A stretch of 64,000 nucleotides of DNA from Sphingobacterium sp. B16(2022) (GCF_012030425.1 NZ_JAAUVN010000001.1:2294001-2358000); one strand, 5' to 3'. Shown: positions 42,771 through 52,948, counted from the stretch's first letter. A program made the numbers and translations. The notes: a model not told the origin generated them from the sequence alone.

Positions 42771-45038
42771 TTATTTTGCTTGGTTTTTACGTATAATGTT
42801 CAAAGCACCACCTTCTTTAAACCACTCAATTTGTTGAGCGTTGTAAGTATGGTTAGCTAAGATCTGATCTTCCGTTCCATCTGCATGGTGAAGTACTAAC
42901 GTTAGCGGTTGCCCTGGAGTAAATGTTGTCAATCCTAAGATGTCGATTGTATCGTCTTCTTGGATTTTATCGTAATCTTCTTTATTAGCAAAAGTTAAAC
43001 CTAACATACCTTGTTTTTTCAAGTTTGTCTCGTGGATACGAGCAAAAGATTTAACCAACACTGCACGAACACCTAAATGACGAGGCTCCATGGCAGCATG
43101 CTCACGTGAAGAACCTTCACCATAGTTTTCATCACCAACAACGATAGATCCGATACCGGCTGCCTTATAAACACGTTGCGTTGCAGGAACTGGTCCGTAC
43201 TCACCTGTCAATTGATTTTTAACGGAATCTGTTTTCTCATTAAAGTAATTAACAGCACCAATCAACATATTGTTCGAGATGTTATCCAAGTGACCTCTGT
43301 ATTTCAACCAAGGACCAGCCATAGAAATATGGTCAGTTGTACATTTACCTTTAGCTTTGATCAATAATTTCAAACCTTTCAAGTCTGTACCTTCCCAAGC
43401 CGCAAAAGGCTCTAATAATTGCAGACGGTCAGAATTTGGATCCACATCAATCTTAACCGATGAACCATCCGCCGCAGGAGCTTGATAACCTGCATCCTCT
43501 ACAGCAAAACCTTTTGAAGGTAATTCATCACCTGTAGGCGGGTCTAATTTAACCTGCTCACCCTTAGCATTTGTCAAGGTGTCTGTCAATGGATTGAAAC
43601 CTAAATCACCCGAAATGGCAATTGCAGCAACGATTTCCGGTGAAGCTACAAAAGCAAATGTATTTGGGTTACCATCGGCACGTTTAGCAAAGTTACGGTT
43701 GAACGAGTGAACAATCGTATTTTTCTCTTGTTTTTCAGCACCAACACGGTCCCACATACCAATACATGGACCACAAGCATTTGTAAAGATCGTCGCATTC
43801 AGATCTTCGAAAGTTTTCAATAAACCATCACGAGCAGCAGTATAACGAACTTGCTCAGAACCCGGATTGATACCAAATTCTGCCTTCGTTACTAAACCTT
43901 TATCAACCGCTTGTTTAGCGATAGAAGCAGCACGTGACAAATCCTCGTAAGAAGAGTTTGTACATGAACCGATCAATCCCCATTCTACTGTTGTAGGCCA
44001 GCCATTTTTAGCCGCTTCTTCACGCATGCGTGAAACTGGAGTATATAAATCTGGTGTAAAAGGACCGTTTAAAGAAGGTTCTAATTCAGATAAATTAATT
44101 TCAATAACTTGATCAAAATATAGCTCAGGATTTGCGTAAACCTCAGGATCCGCAGTTAAATGTTCTTTAACAGCATTCGCTGCATCCGCAACATCCGCAC
44201 GGTCAGTTGCACGTAAATAACGTTCCATTGACTCATCATAACCGAAAGTAGATGTCGTAGCACCAATTTCAGCCCCCATGTTACAGATGGTACCTTTACC
44301 CGTACAAGACATAGATTGAGCCCCTTCACCGAAGTATTCTACAACAGCACCAGTACCGCCTTTAACGGTTAAGATACCTGCAACCTTCAAGATAACATCT
44401 TTAGGAGACGTCCATCCGCTTAGCTTACCTGTTAATTTAACACCGATCAATTTCGGGAATTTCAGTTCCCAAGGTAAACCAGCCATCACGTCACATGCAT
44501 CAGCACCACCGACACCGATAGCCAACATACCCAAACCACCAGCATTAACAGTATGTGAATCTGTACCGATCATCATACCACCAGGGAAAGCATAGTTCTC
44601 CAAGACAACTTGGTGAATAATACCTGCTCCAGGCTTCCAGAATCCGATACCATACTTATTTGCAACAGAACCCAAGAAATTAAAAACCTCTTTTGATTCT
44701 GTATTTGCTCTTTGTAAATCCACTTGAGCTCCTTCTTTTGCCTGAATCAAGTGATCACAGTGCACAGTCGAAGGAACAGCCGCTTGAGGACGACCTGCTT
44801 GCATAAATTGCAATAAAGCCATCTGTGCAGTCGCATCTTGCATCGCTACACGGTCTGGAGCGAAGTCTACATAAGATACACCTCTATCGTATGTTTCAGT
44901 TGCATTACCATCCCATAAGTGAGTATATAAAATTTTCTCAGATAGGGTTAAAGGTTTATTAACCAGATTACGAGCAGCGTTTACACGCTCCTCATAACGG
45001 CTATAGACCTTTTTAATCATTTCTATATCAAAAGCCAT
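42771..45038 (-). CDS. Aconitate hydratase, mitochondrial type
   Basis: This 755-residue 4Fe-4S enzyme interconverts citrate and isocitrate. Cluster ligands are in [10 protein letters not shown] and [28 protein letters not shown] and [19 protein letters not shown] are substrate-site segments. The length and order match eukaryotic-mitochondrial-like aconitases found in many Bacteroidota. It lies 59 bp downstream of the AcnB gene on the same strand, so both aconitases may be expressed from one transcript. Confidence 0.92.
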   Translation of the reverse strand: MAFDIEMIKKVYSRYEERVNAARNLVNKPLTLSEKILYTHLWDGNATETYDRGVSYVDFAPDRVAMQDATAQMALLQFMQAGRPQAAVPSTVHCDHLIQAKEGAQVDLQRANTESKEVFNFLGSVANKYGIGFWKPGAGIIHQVVLENYAFPGGMMIGTDSHTVNAGGLGMLAIGVGGADACDVMAGLPWELKFPKLIGVKLTGKLSGWTSPKDVILKVAGILTVKGGTGAVVEYFGEGAQSMSCTGKGTICNMGAEIGATTSTFGYDESMERYLRATDRADVADAANAVKEHLTADPEVYANPELYFDQVIEINLSELEPSLNGPFTPDLYTPVSRMREEAAKNGWPTTVEWGLIGSCTNSSYEDLSRAASIAKQAVDKGLVTKAEFGINPGSEQVRYTAARDGLLKTFEDLNATIFTNACGPCIGMWDRVGAEKQEKNTIVHSFNRNFAKRADGNPNTFAFVASPEIVAAIAISGDLGFNPLTDTLTNAKGEQVKLDPPTGDELPSKGFAVEDAGYQAPAADGSSVKIDVDPNSDRLQLLEPFAAWEGTDLKGLKLLIKAKGKCTTDHISMAGPWLKYRGHLDNISNNMLIGAVNYFNEKTDSVKNQLTGEYGPVPATQRVYKAAGIGSIVVGDENYGEGSSREHAAMEPRHLGVRAVLVKSFARIHETNLKKQGMLGLTFANKEDYDKIQEDDTIDILGLTTFTPGQPLTLVLHHADGTEDQILANHTYNAQQIEWFKEGGALNIIRKNQAK

Positions 45039-45097
45039 ATATTTCTAATTTATGATATTAATTTAGTTAATTACCAAAACTTCAATATTAGTTTTTT

Positions 45098-47860
45098 CTA
45101 CTTTGTCGAGATAGGCGCAAACTTAGTTAAGTTGATACCTTCGACAGCAGCTTTGTACTCTTCAACGTTTGGAATTCTACCTAAGATAGCAGAAAGCACA
45201 ACCACTGGAGTAGATGCTAATAAAGATTCTCCTTTTTTACCGTCTCTATCTTCAACAACACGACCTTGGAAAAGACGGGTTGAAGTAGCCATTACCGTAT
45301 CACCTTTTGCCGCTTTTTCTTGGTTACCCATACAAAGGTTACAACCTGGACGCTCTAAATACATGATATTTTCGTACTCTGTACGTGCAGTACTTTTTGG
45401 CAAAGCATCACTGAATTCAAAACCCGAATATTTCTGTAAGTATTCCCAATCTCCTTCTGCTTTCAATTCATCAATGATGTTGTAAGTAGGCGCAGCGACA
45501 ACTAAAGGTGCATTAAATTTAACAACACCAAGTTGTTTCTCCACATTCTTAAGCATTTGAGAAACGATTTTTAAATCGTCTTTATGTACCATACAAGAAC
45601 CTACGAAACCTAAGTCTACTTTTTTGTCACCGCCGTAATAAGAAAGTTCTCTAATTGCGTCATGTGTATAACGTTTTGAAACGTCAACATTGTTAACATC
45701 AGGATCGGCAATCATCGGCTCATCAATAATATCAAGATCGATCACGACTTCAGCATAATATTTAGCATTTGCATCTGGAGATAAAGCTGGTTTTTCACCT
45801 GTTCTAATTTCCTCGATACGTTTATTAGCTTTATCGATCAATCCCTGTAATACTTGATTTTTATTCTCCATACCCTTATTGATCATGATCTGGATACGGC
45901 TCTTAGCGATTTCTAAAGACTGAATTAACGTTTCATCTTGGGAGATACAGATCGAAGCTTTTGCTTTCATCTCTGCAGTCCAGTCTGTAAAAGTAAAGGC
46001 CTGATCGGCAAGAAGTGTACCGATATGTACCTCGATAATTCTACCTTGGAACACATTCTCTCCACCAAATTGCTGTAACATTTGAGATTGTGTCGCATGA
46101 ACCACATCACGGAAATCCATGTGCTGTTTCATACTGCCTTTGAAAGTTACTTTAACGGATTCTGGAATCGGCATAGACGCCTCACCTGTAGCTAATGCTA
46201 AGGCAACAGTTCCAGAGTCAGCTCCAAAAGCAACACCTTTAGACATACGTGTATGAGAATCGCCACCAATAATAATCGCCCACTCATCAATCGTAATATC
46301 GTTTAATACCTTGTGAATAACGTCAGTCATGGCATGGTATTCTCCTTTAGGATCACGTGCAGTGATTAATCCGAAGTCGTTCATAAACTTCATCAACTTA
46401 GGAATGTTAGCTTGCGCTTTCTTATCCCATACAGATGCTGTGTGACATCCTGATTGATACGCACCGTCAACTGTAGGAGAAATAACTTTAGCAGCCATTG
46501 CCTCTAACTCTTGAGCGGTCATTAAACCTGTTGTATCTTGAGATCCTACGATATTCACTTTAACACGAACATCAGAACCAGCATGTAACACTTTTCCTGG
46601 AGTTGAACCAACAGCATTTTTATTGAAGATTTTTTCAACAGCCGTTAAGCCCTGATTTTCAATAGAAATTTCTTTTGCAGGAGCAAAAACAGTCGGAATT
46701 GAAATCCCTAAAACTCCTGCAGCAAACGTTTGGATCTTTTTACCAAATACAATTGCATATGAGCCACCTGCTCTTATAAACTCTCTTTTTTGAGGAGTAA
46801 GCGATTTAGAGATGTCGATCAATTCCTGATCTCCATTATATAATTTTTCAGTCTTCGTGTTGATTGTAAGAACAGTTCCTGTAGCAACAGAATAAACTTC
46901 TTCTAAAACAGGTTCATTATTTTCATTACGGACAACTTGACCATTTTCGTCTACTTTTTTCTTCCAGTTCTGAAGATCAATTCCAATACCACCGGTAACA
47001 TCTACCGTTGTCAAAAAGATTGGAGAAATACCATTCGTACCACCAACAATTGGAGCAATATTTACAAATGGGATATAAGGACTTGCTTGTTTACCTGTCC
47101 ATAACGCCACATTGTTTACACCTGACATCCTTGAAGATCCCACTCCCATTGTACCTTTTTCAGCAATCAGCATAACGCTTGCGTCTGGATATTGTACCTG
47201 TAAAGCTTTGATTTCTTGCTGCGCTTCTGGAGTGATCATACATTTTCCATGTAGCTCACGATCAGAACGCGAGTGCGCCTGGTTACCTGGAGACAGTAAA
47301 TCCGTAGAGATATCACCTTCACCTGCAATATAAGTTACAACTTTTATTTCTTCTGGTAACTCTGGAAGTTTCGTGAAAAATTCAGCTTGGGCATAGCTTT
47401 CAAGAATCTCTTTCGCAATTGCATTACCGCTGTTAAATGCTTCTCTTAGACGCTCTGTATCGGCATCATAAAGGAAAACCTGTGTTTTAAGAACTTCAGC
47501 AGCTTGCTTAGCAATAGCTGCATCATTACCTAATGCCAAATCCAGAAGTACTTCAATAGAAGGACCGCCTTTCATATGAGATAACAACTCAAATGCGTAA
47601 GTAGGTGTAATTTCTGCAACAGTCTCTTGACCAAGAATAATTTCTTTTAAGAACTTTGCTTTTACACCAGCCGCACTAGTCGTACCAGATAAAGTGTTGT
47701 AAATAAATAACTTCAGAGACTCGACTCTATTTTCGTTATTCAAATCTTTAATTTGAGCAATAACTTCACTTAGTAATTCTGCTCCGTCAATTGGTTTAGG
47801 ATTTAAACCTTCACCTTTTCGTTCTACAACCTCTTGTACGTAATCGTTGTAAATACTCAT
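45098..47860 (-). CDS. acnB: Bifunctional aconitate hydratase 2 / 2-methylisocitrate dehydratase
   Basis: The 920-residue enzyme has an N-terminal HEAT-like region (about residues 1-160), a swivel domain and the catalytic domains. Cluster ligands are in VGSCMVHKDD and RPGCNLCMGNQE; GGDSHTRMSKGVAFGADSG is the substrate-site segment. AcnB works in the TCA cycle and, in some bacteria, the methylcitrate cycle, and its apo form can bind mRNA. It is directly upstream of a second, unrelated-class aconitase gene. Confidence 0.92.
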   Translation of the reverse strand: MSIYNDYVQEVVERKGEGLNPKPIDGAELLSEVIAQIKDLNNENRVESLKLFIYNTLSGTTSAAGVKAKFLKEIILGQETVAEITPTYAFELLSHMKGGPSIEVLLDLALGNDAAIAKQAAEVLKTQVFLYDADTERLREAFNSGNAIAKEILESYAQAEFFTKLPELPEEIKVVTYIAGEGDISTDLLSPGNQAHSRSDRELHGKCMITPEAQQEIKALQVQYPDASVMLIAEKGTMGVGSSRMSGVNNVALWTGKQASPYIPFVNIAPIVGGTNGISPIFLTTVDVTGGIGIDLQNWKKKVDENGQVVRNENNEPVLEEVYSVATGTVLTINTKTEKLYNGDQELIDISKSLTPQKREFIRAGGSYAIVFGKKIQTFAAGVLGISIPTVFAPAKEISIENQGLTAVEKIFNKNAVGSTPGKVLHAGSDVRVKVNIVGSQDTTGLMTAQELEAMAAKVISPTVDGAYQSGCHTASVWDKKAQANIPKLMKFMNDFGLITARDPKGEYHAMTDVIHKVLNDITIDEWAIIIGGDSHTRMSKGVAFGADSGTVALALATGEASMPIPESVKVTFKGSMKQHMDFRDVVHATQSQMLQQFGGENVFQGRIIEVHIGTLLADQAFTFTDWTAEMKAKASICISQDETLIQSLEIAKSRIQIMINKGMENKNQVLQGLIDKANKRIEEIRTGEKPALSPDANAKYYAEVVIDLDIIDEPMIADPDVNNVDVSKRYTHDAIRELSYYGGDKKVDLGFVGSCMVHKDDLKIVSQMLKNVEKQLGVVKFNAPLVVAAPTYNIIDELKAEGDWEYLQKYSGFEFSDALPKSTARTEYENIMYLERPGCNLCMGNQEKAAKGDTVMATSTRLFQGRVVEDRDGKKGESLLASTPVVVLSAILGRIPNVEEYKAAVEGINLTKFAPISTK

Positions 47861-48261
47861 AGTATATAAATCTTTTATATGTTTAAAGGCAATACAAAAA
47901 ATATCAAATATTATCTCCTGATACTACCACACGTTTAATAATTAAGCTAAAAAAACATCAGTAATGCACTGCAAGCCGGTGCTTAAATTTAACTCTACAA
48001 TTCTTTCATTTTGACGATCTGTTTTCATTTAAAAAAACTTCTCATCTCGTACTACAAAAATACTAAAAATCAACGGTTAATACGTACCAATAAGACTTAT
48101 TGCTTTAATTTGGAAATATTCTAAACAACATTTATTTCAAAATAAAATATCGAAACAACATGCTAAAATACAGACACTTGACTATTTAAATTTAAAATAT
48201 TTAGGGTAAGAAATTAGTAAATTTTGACGCTAAGATTAAATATAATGTGGAAATAACCCAC
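47861..48261. other. Long intergenic stretch upstream of acnB
   Basis: This AT-rich gap of about 400 bp must hold the acnB promoter (minus strand). I find no convincing TTG-N19-TAnnTTTG pair, no hairpin RNA and no small gene with a plausible start. Confidence 0.4.
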
Positions 48262-48293
48262 AAAAAAAGGGAAATCATATCCGATCTCCCTTT
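48262..48293 (-). terminator. Terminator of rpe
   Basis: On the minus strand the arms AAAGGGAGATC and GATTTCCCTTT (one mismatch) run into seven T. Confidence 0.75.
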
Positions 48294-48314
48294 ATAGCCA
48301 ATATATTAGTTTAA

Positions 48315-48995
48315 CTAAATATTTTTCAATTGAATATCAACAGCTTTCAAATCAGCGATCGACTGTGTTGGATTTGCTGCTGCAAACACAGAACTTCCCG
48401 CTACCAACACATCTGCGCCAGCTTGTAAAAGTGCGCCTGCATTACCTACTCCGACACCTCCATCGATTTCAATCAATAATCCATCATTCACACCTGTTGC
48501 CATAGCGCGCAATTGTTTTACTTTACTGTAGGTGTTTTGAATAAATTTCTGCCCGCCAAAACCTGGATTTACAGACATTAAACACACTAAATCTAAATCT
48601 GCAATCACATCTTCCAATAAAGAAACTGGTGTATGCGGATTCAAAGCGACCCCAGCTTTACAACCTAATTCCTTAATCGCTGCTAACGTACGATGTAAAT
48701 GTGTACAAGCCTCATAATGCACGGTAATAACAGCAGCTCCAGAATCTTTACATAACTGTAAATAACGATCAGGATCTACAATCATTAAATGTACATCTAA
48801 AGGTTTTGTAGCATGTTTAGCGATTGCCTGCATTACTGGAAAACCAAAAGAAATATTTGGCACAAACACGCCATCCATAATATCAATATGAAACCAATCG
48901 GCTTCACTATTGTTTACCATTATAATATCATCGTACAATTTAGCGAAATCCGCTGCCAAAACTGAAGGTGCAATAAGATGCTTTTTACTTGACAT
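48315..48995 (-). CDS. rpe: Ribulose-phosphate 3-epimerase
   Basis: The 226-residue TIM-barrel enzyme of the pentose phosphate pathway starts IAPSVLAADFAKL and shows the metal and active-site segments DWFHIDIMDGVFVPNISFG, LDVHLMI, MSVNPGFGGQKFI and IEIDGGVG. I chose ATG 48995 (MSSKKHLIAPS) because it gives the family's normal length; the open frame extends 32 codons upstream without homology-like sequence. Confidence 0.92.
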   Translation of the reverse strand: MSSKKHLIAPSVLAADFAKLYDDIIMVNNSEADWFHIDIMDGVFVPNISFGFPVMQAIAKHATKPLDVHLMIVDPDRYLQLCKDSGAAVITVHYEACTHLHRTLAAIKELGCKAGVALNPHTPVSLLEDVIADLDLVCLMSVNPGFGGQKFIQNTYSKVKQLRAMATGVNDGLLIEIDGGVGVGNAGALLQAGADVLVAGSSVFAAANPTQSIADLKAVDIQLKNI

Positions 48996-49165
48996 GAGTC
49001 TTTGATTTGTTTTTGCAAAGATAATTAAGTCTTGCGGATAGCCCGAATTTAAATCAAAAAAATTAAACATAACCTGACCTCGTAATGACAATGAGCTTTA
49101 TAATAGCGCATTTTTAAGTACATTTGTTTGAGTAATTTTTTATTATCCAACTACAATTCAACCCC

Positions 49166-51280
49166 GTGAGTAGATTAAAAATTAAATATAATCGTGAGTC
49201 CGACACTAATCTTAACCTTATTCGTAAGATAAGCTTAATATTGGCAACCATCATTCTTATTTGTATCTTCCTTCCAAAGCAGGCTCGCTTTCGCTATGAA
49301 TTTCAGAAAGGAAAAGTCTGGGATCACGAAAACTTAATTTCTCCTTATAATTTTGCGATACTCAAAACACAGGAGGAACTAAATGAAGACAAGAAAAACA
49401 TTCTTAAAACCATTCAACCTATCTATGACGTTAATTCGACCATCAGTAGGGAACAGATCGATCAATTTGAAACTGATCTAGCTGAAAAATGGCAAACCAA
49501 TAAATTAGACACTACTCCTCAAAAAATACAGGATTACCGTGCCGTCGGAAATGCCATATTAACGCATCTCTACGATCGAGGCATCCTGTCTTTAAATAAT
49601 CGTTTTCAAAACCGAAATGACGACAAGAGTCCTGCTGCAAAGCAGTATAATTTCACCTTGATACAAGATAAAGTCGCCACTCAAAAAAATACGGCAGATT
49701 GTTATACAATCGAATCTTCTTATGAATACGCCAATTCAGTCTTAAGCAATTCGTCAAAGATCGTGTACAAGAAATGGCTCTTAGAGACATTAAAAAACTA
49801 TATTACCCTAAATTATGTTTACAATGATCAACAGACAGAGCGACTGGAACAAAATGCTTTAGCAAATATCTCCTCTACCCGAGGAGTTGTACAAAAGGGA
49901 GAATTAATTGCTGAAAAGGATAAAATTATCAGTAATGAAACCTATCAGAAACTAGAATCGTTACGCAAGATTTATGAGGACGAAGGAAAAATCTCTGGCA
50001 ATCAGATTTACGTTACACTGGGGCAATTTTTGATTATCTCTCTTGCTTTATGTATTCTGATGGTATTTCTATATCTTTTCAGAAAAGACATCTATTACAA
50101 CAATCGCCTGCTATCAATCATTATGATTGTGATCATCGGCATGCTTGCCGTCTTGTCATGGGCCATCAAGATTAAAATTCCTAATTTATACTACATTCCA
50201 TTCTGTTCAGTTCCGATCATTATCCGCATCCTATTTGATTCCCGGGTAGCTTTGAATATTCACCTACTCATGGTCCTACTGGCAGCGTTATTTGTTCCGA
50301 ACTCGTATGAATTTGTATTTCTGCAATTCATGGCTGGAATCGTGGCGATTTACAGTATCAAAACATTAGTAAAAAGAGAACAATTCTTCATCTCGTCAGC
50401 CATTATACTCGCGACTTATTTGATTGCTTATTTTGGACTTTTACTCACACGTAACGGATCCTTAAGTACCATTAACGTCATGGACGTCATCCCTTTTGTG
50501 GTCAGTGTCATGATCACATTAATGGCGTACCCATTAGTATACGCATTTGAAAAACTATTTGGAATCGTATCTGATCTGACGTTAATGGAATTGACCAACA
50601 GTAATTCAAAGCTTCTGCGGGAACTTTCATTTAAAGCCCCTGGTACTTTCCAGCACTCCTTACAAGTAGCCAATTTAGCTGAAGCGGCTATCTACCGAAT
50701 TGGCGGAAATCCTCTCTTAGTACGGGCAGGTGCACTTTACCACGATATTGGTAAAATGACAAATCCACAGTTCTTTATTGAAAATCAAAAAACAGAAAAG
50801 AATCCGCACGATGAATTATCACCTGAACAGAGTGCGCAAATTATTATTTCACACGTTATAAAGGGCGTTGAGATTGCAAAAAGAAACCAGCTTCCAGATG
50901 TTATAATCGATTTCATCAAAACGCATCACGGTACGACAAAAGTCGATTACTTCTATAATTTATTTATAAAGAATAATCCCGACAAACTAGTTGATGAATC
51001 TTTGTACCAATATCCTGGGCCTATTCCCTATTCGAAAGAAACAGCTGTACTAATGATGGCAGATTCTGTAGAAGCAGCATCTAGAGCTCTTAAAGAACAT
51101 ACGGAAGATTCTATTAATACGCTTGTCGATAAAATTATTGAGCATAAGCTGAAGCTGAATCAATTTGCAAATAGTAATATTACATTAAAGGAAATCACAG
51201 AATCTGCAACCATTTTCAAGGCAATGTTGAAGAGCATTTACCATGTTCGGGTCGATTACGATCTCAGCAAGAAAAAATAA
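49166..51280 (+). CDS. 7TM-HD phosphohydrolase (PgpH-type cyclic-di-AMP phosphodiesterase)
   Basis: The 704-residue membrane protein begins with one helix, an extracytoplasmic 7TMR-HDED domain (about residues 50-280), seven further helices (280-480) and a cytoplasmic HD domain. HD residues are visible in GTFQHSLQVANLAEAA and GALYHDIGKMTNPQFF, with a further IKTHHGT. The same architecture in Listeria PgpH degrades c-di-AMP. The start is GTG 49166; no in-frame ATG is near. Confidence 0.88.
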   Translation: MSRLKIKYNRESDTNLNLIRKISLILATIILICIFLPKQARFRYEFQKGKVWDHENLISPYNFAILKTQEELNEDKKNILKTIQPIYDVNSTISREQIDQFETDLAEKWQTNKLDTTPQKIQDYRAVGNAILTHLYDRGILSLNNRFQNRNDDKSPAAKQYNFTLIQDKVATQKNTADCYTIESSYEYANSVLSNSSKIVYKKWLLETLKNYITLNYVYNDQQTERLEQNALANISSTRGVVQKGELIAEKDKIISNETYQKLESLRKIYEDEGKISGNQIYVTLGQFLIISLALCILMVFLYLFRKDIYYNNRLLSIIMIVIIGMLAVLSWAIKIKIPNLYYIPFCSVPIIIRILFDSRVALNIHLLMVLLAALFVPNSYEFVFLQFMAGIVAIYSIKTLVKREQFFISSAIILATYLIAYFGLLLTRNGSLSTINVMDVIPFVVSVMITLMAYPLVYAFEKLFGIVSDLTLMELTNSNSKLLRELSFKAPGTFQHSLQVANLAEAAIYRIGGNPLLVRAGALYHDIGKMTNPQFFIENQKTEKNPHDELSPEQSAQIIISHVIKGVEIAKRNQLPDVIIDFIKTHHGTTKVDYFYNLFIKNNPDKLVDESLYQYPGPIPYSKETAVLMMADSVEAASRALKEHTEDSINTLVDKIIEHKLKLNQFANSNITLKEITESATIFKAMLKSIYHVRVDYDLSKKK

Positions 51281-51368
51281 GTGAAAATTATTCTGTAAGC
51301 AATAAATTGACATACAATCGCTTACTATAACCTTACGTATTTTTTGTATTTTTTTTATAAAATTGACT

Positions 51369-51398
51369 TTGCAGAATAGAATAATTGCCTTATGTTTG
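51369..51398 (+). promoter_or_regulatory. Promoter of the first tRNA-Ser
   Basis: TTG (51369-51371), 19 bp, TATGTTTG (51391-51398); the tRNA begins 15 bp later. This is a full Bacteroidota consensus. Confidence 0.7.
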
Positions 51399-51412
51399 CA
51401 ATATCAAAACGA

Positions 51413-51502
51413 GGAAGGGTGCCTGAGTGGCCGAAAGGAACAGTTTGCTAAACTGTCGTACTGGAAACGGTACCGAGGGTTCGAATCCCTCCCCTTCCGC
51501 CA
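51413..51502 (+). tRNA. tRNA-Ser(GCU), copy 1
   Basis: The acceptor arms are GGAAGGG and CCCTTCC with discriminator G and an encoded CCA. The anticodon arm CAGTTTGCTAAACTG has anticodon GCT. A long variable arm (CGTACTGGAAACGGTACCG) marks class II serine tRNA, and the T-loop GGTTCGAATCC is standard. A terminator hairpin follows at 51514. Confidence 0.95.
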
Positions 51503-51504
51503 AG

Positions 51505-51675
51505 ACACAACAAAGCCCGACAATAGTCGGGTTTTGTTGTTTATGGACTTTTGTAAACGTTAGTTTTAACAAAAAGGATATAAACAACAAAAGTAATGAA
51601 CAAAGTGAATGGCTTTGTTTTGTATTGAAGCCCCCCCCCTTTTTTGGATCATGAAAATAATCCCTCCCCTTCCGC
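51505..51675 (+). repeat. Module 1: tRNA-terminator unit ending in a tRNA-Ser 3' copy
   Basis: The module runs from AAGACACAACAAAGCCCGAC through a terminator hairpin (51514-51537), GTTTATGGACTTTTGTAAACG, a poly-C/poly-T stretch and TCATGAAAATAA, and ends at 51659-51675 with AATCCCTCCCCTTCCGC, the exact 3' end of tRNA copy 1. Modules 2 and 3 share the same order. Confidence 0.75.
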
Positions 51676-51962
51676 AAAGACAAAATAAAAGCCGACTTAT
51701 AGTCGGCTTTTGTTGTTTATATACGTTTGTAAAAATCGATTTTAAGAAAGTCGATGTACAGTAAAATAATGGGCGAAGAGGATCGTCAAATTTTATAGGA
51801 ATAACGATCTCCATTCATGATGAAGTAAATAATCCCTTCATCAAGACAAAATAAAGCCTGCTGATAAGTGCGATTTTTGCTATTTATCGACTTTCATAAA
51901 AAAAAATCAATAAAAGGATAAAAAAGGCGTTTCTAGACTTTGCAAAAATAAAATAATTGCCT
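51676..51962 (+). repeat. Diverged partial module between the two tRNA-Ser copies
   Basis: It starts with a recognisable module head (AAGACAAAATAAAAGCCGAC and a terminator hairpin at 51687-51711), then diverges, with a second weaker head at 51843 (AAGACAAAATAAAGCCTGC). It ends at the second tRNA promoter. No gene is seen. Confidence 0.55.
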
Positions 51963-51970
51963 TATGTTTG
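51940..51970 (+). promoter_or_regulatory. Promoter of the second tRNA-Ser
   Basis: TTG (51940-51942), 20 bp, TATGTTTG (51963-51970). It is almost the same sequence as the copy 1 promoter, so the duplication included the promoter. Confidence 0.65.
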
Positions 51971-51984
51971 CATTGTCAAAACGA

Positions 51985-52074
51985 GGAAGAGTGCCTGAGT
52001 GGCCGAAAGGAACAGTTTGCTAAACTGTCGTACTGGAAACGGTACCGAGGGTTCGAATCCCTCCTCTTCCGCCA
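51985..52074 (+). tRNA. tRNA-Ser(GCU), copy 2
   Basis: It is the same as copy 1 except for a compensated acceptor pair change: GGAAGAG pairs with CTCTTCC. Anticodon GCT, long variable arm and CCA are kept, so it should be functional. The terminator is at 52084-52108. Confidence 0.95.
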
Positions 52075-52246
52075 AGACAAAACAAAGCCCGACTATTGGT
52101 CGGGTTTTGTTGTTTATGGACTTTTGTAAACGTAAGTTTTAAAAAAAAGTATATAAACAACAAAAGTGATGAACGGAGTGAATGGCTTTGTTTGTATTGA
52201 ATCCCCCCTTTTTGGGATCATGAAAATAATCCCTCCTCTTCCGCCA
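52075..52246 (+). repeat. Module 2: unit ending in a tRNA-Ser 3' copy
   Basis: It has the same order as module 1: terminator hairpin, GTTTATGGACTTTTGTAAACG, CCCCCCTTTTTGGGATCATG, then AATCCCTCCTCTTCCGCCA (52228-52246), which equals the 3' end of tRNA copy 2 including CCA. Confidence 0.75.
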
Positions 52247-52416
52247 AGACAAAATAAAGCCCGACTCATAGTAGGGCTTTGTTGTTTATGGACTTTTGTA
52301 AACGTAAGTTTTAAAAAAAAGTATATAAACAATAAAACTAATGAACGGAGTAAATGGCTTTGTTTTGTATTGAAGCCCCCCTTTTTGGGATCATGAAATA
52401 ATCCCTCCTCTTCCGC
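52247..52416 (+). repeat. Module 3: unit ending in a tRNA-Ser 3' copy
   Basis: It is nearly the same as module 2 (terminator-like hairpin at 52256-52280) and ends AATCCCTCCTCTTCCGC at 52400-52416. The three iterated tRNA ends look like repeated attachment-site copies left by insertion or unequal exchange. Confidence 0.75.
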
Positions 52417-52439
52417 ATCCTGATAAAGAAAATATATCA

Positions 52440-52475
52440 AAACCCTATAAATTCAAGGATTTATAGGGTTTTTCT
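52440..52475 (+). terminator. Terminator closing the tRNA-Ser region
   Basis: AACCCTATAAAT / ATTTATAGGGTT hairpin followed by a T-rich tract. Confidence 0.8.
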
Positions 52476-52571
52476 TTTTATACACCTATCGTTTTTTTCA
52501 ATACTTCTCATTTCTAGCGAGACCCTAGCGAGACCCTAAAATTTGGCTAGCTAGGGTCTCGCTTAAATGAA
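52475..52571. repeat. Left copy of the ~97-bp island-flanking repeat
   Basis: The repeat (TATACACCTATCG, CAATACTTCTCAT, AGGGTCTCG) recurs in diverged form at 60610-60706. This copy contains TAGCGAGACCC twice in tandem (52515, 52526) and its inverse GGGTCTCGCT (52554-52563), a dyad that could be a recombinase or terminator structure. Confidence 0.6.
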
Positions 52572-52672
52572 CCGCTAGATGAATACCGCATAAAGGCATG
52601 ACCAGATGCTGAACATCTTGACAGTTTATATCCAATAGAATAAATTGAATATTGAAATAAAACACCACCACA

Positions 52673-52804
52673 ATGAGCAATCAAGTTACTATCTACATGT
52701 ATACCCGTGCTGTAAAAGCTAACAAAGCAGGACTACATCCCATTTATGTCCGCATAACCATACAAGGTAAACGAACCGAATTCTCGACCAAAGAAAGCAA
52801 GTAA
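52673..52804 (+). pseudogene. N-terminal remnant of a tyrosine recombinase (arm-binding domain)
   Basis: The 43-codon frame (MSNQVTIYMYTRAVKANKAG, then PIYVRITIQGKRTEFSTK) matches the start of Bacteroidota phage-integrase-type recombinases, whose first domain binds arm sites. It stops at TAA 52802, so the core-binding and catalytic domains are lost. A short frame after the stop reads KERRYIDIGF then stops and recurs at 58.6 kb; I cannot tell whether it is the integrase tail. The element's own integrase is therefore dead here. Confidence 0.6.
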
Positions 52805-52809
52805 AAGAG

Positions 52810-52930
52810 CGTCGCTATATTGATATTGGATTTTAGATATTTCATAAATTTACAGTATATTGATAACTAAAATAAGTTTTACAAAACAAAATATGCATTG
52901 CGTCAATTTTTGAGTTAATGGCAATTTTAA
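52810..52930 (+). repeat. 121-bp leader repeat, copy L (possible attI-like site)
   Basis: It is ungapped and about 91% identical by eye (11 differences) to 58628-58748. At offset 104 both have GAGTTA followed by a variable tail; here GTTAATGGC lies at 52914-52922. The first 104 bp are conserved and the sequence diverges just after GTT, as expected for a site where cassettes join at G^TT. The first cassette gene begins 27 bp later. Confidence 0.6.
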
Positions 52931-52948
52931 AACAACGCACCAGCAAAA

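Noticed and set aside
47861..48261. Riboswitch or small RNA upstream of acnB
   Set aside because: No stable hairpin set or known aptamer pattern is visible in this AT-rich gap.
51390..52440. Open frames of 66-108 codons on both strands around the tRNA genes
   Set aside because: They read through tRNA genes, terminator hairpins and the poly-C modules and are near copies of each other because the DNA repeats.
52805..52840. Integrase C-terminal tail (KERRYIDIGF)
   Set aside because: The short frame recurs in leader copy R without an integrase before it, so it is part of the 121-bp repeat; not enough to call a gene end.
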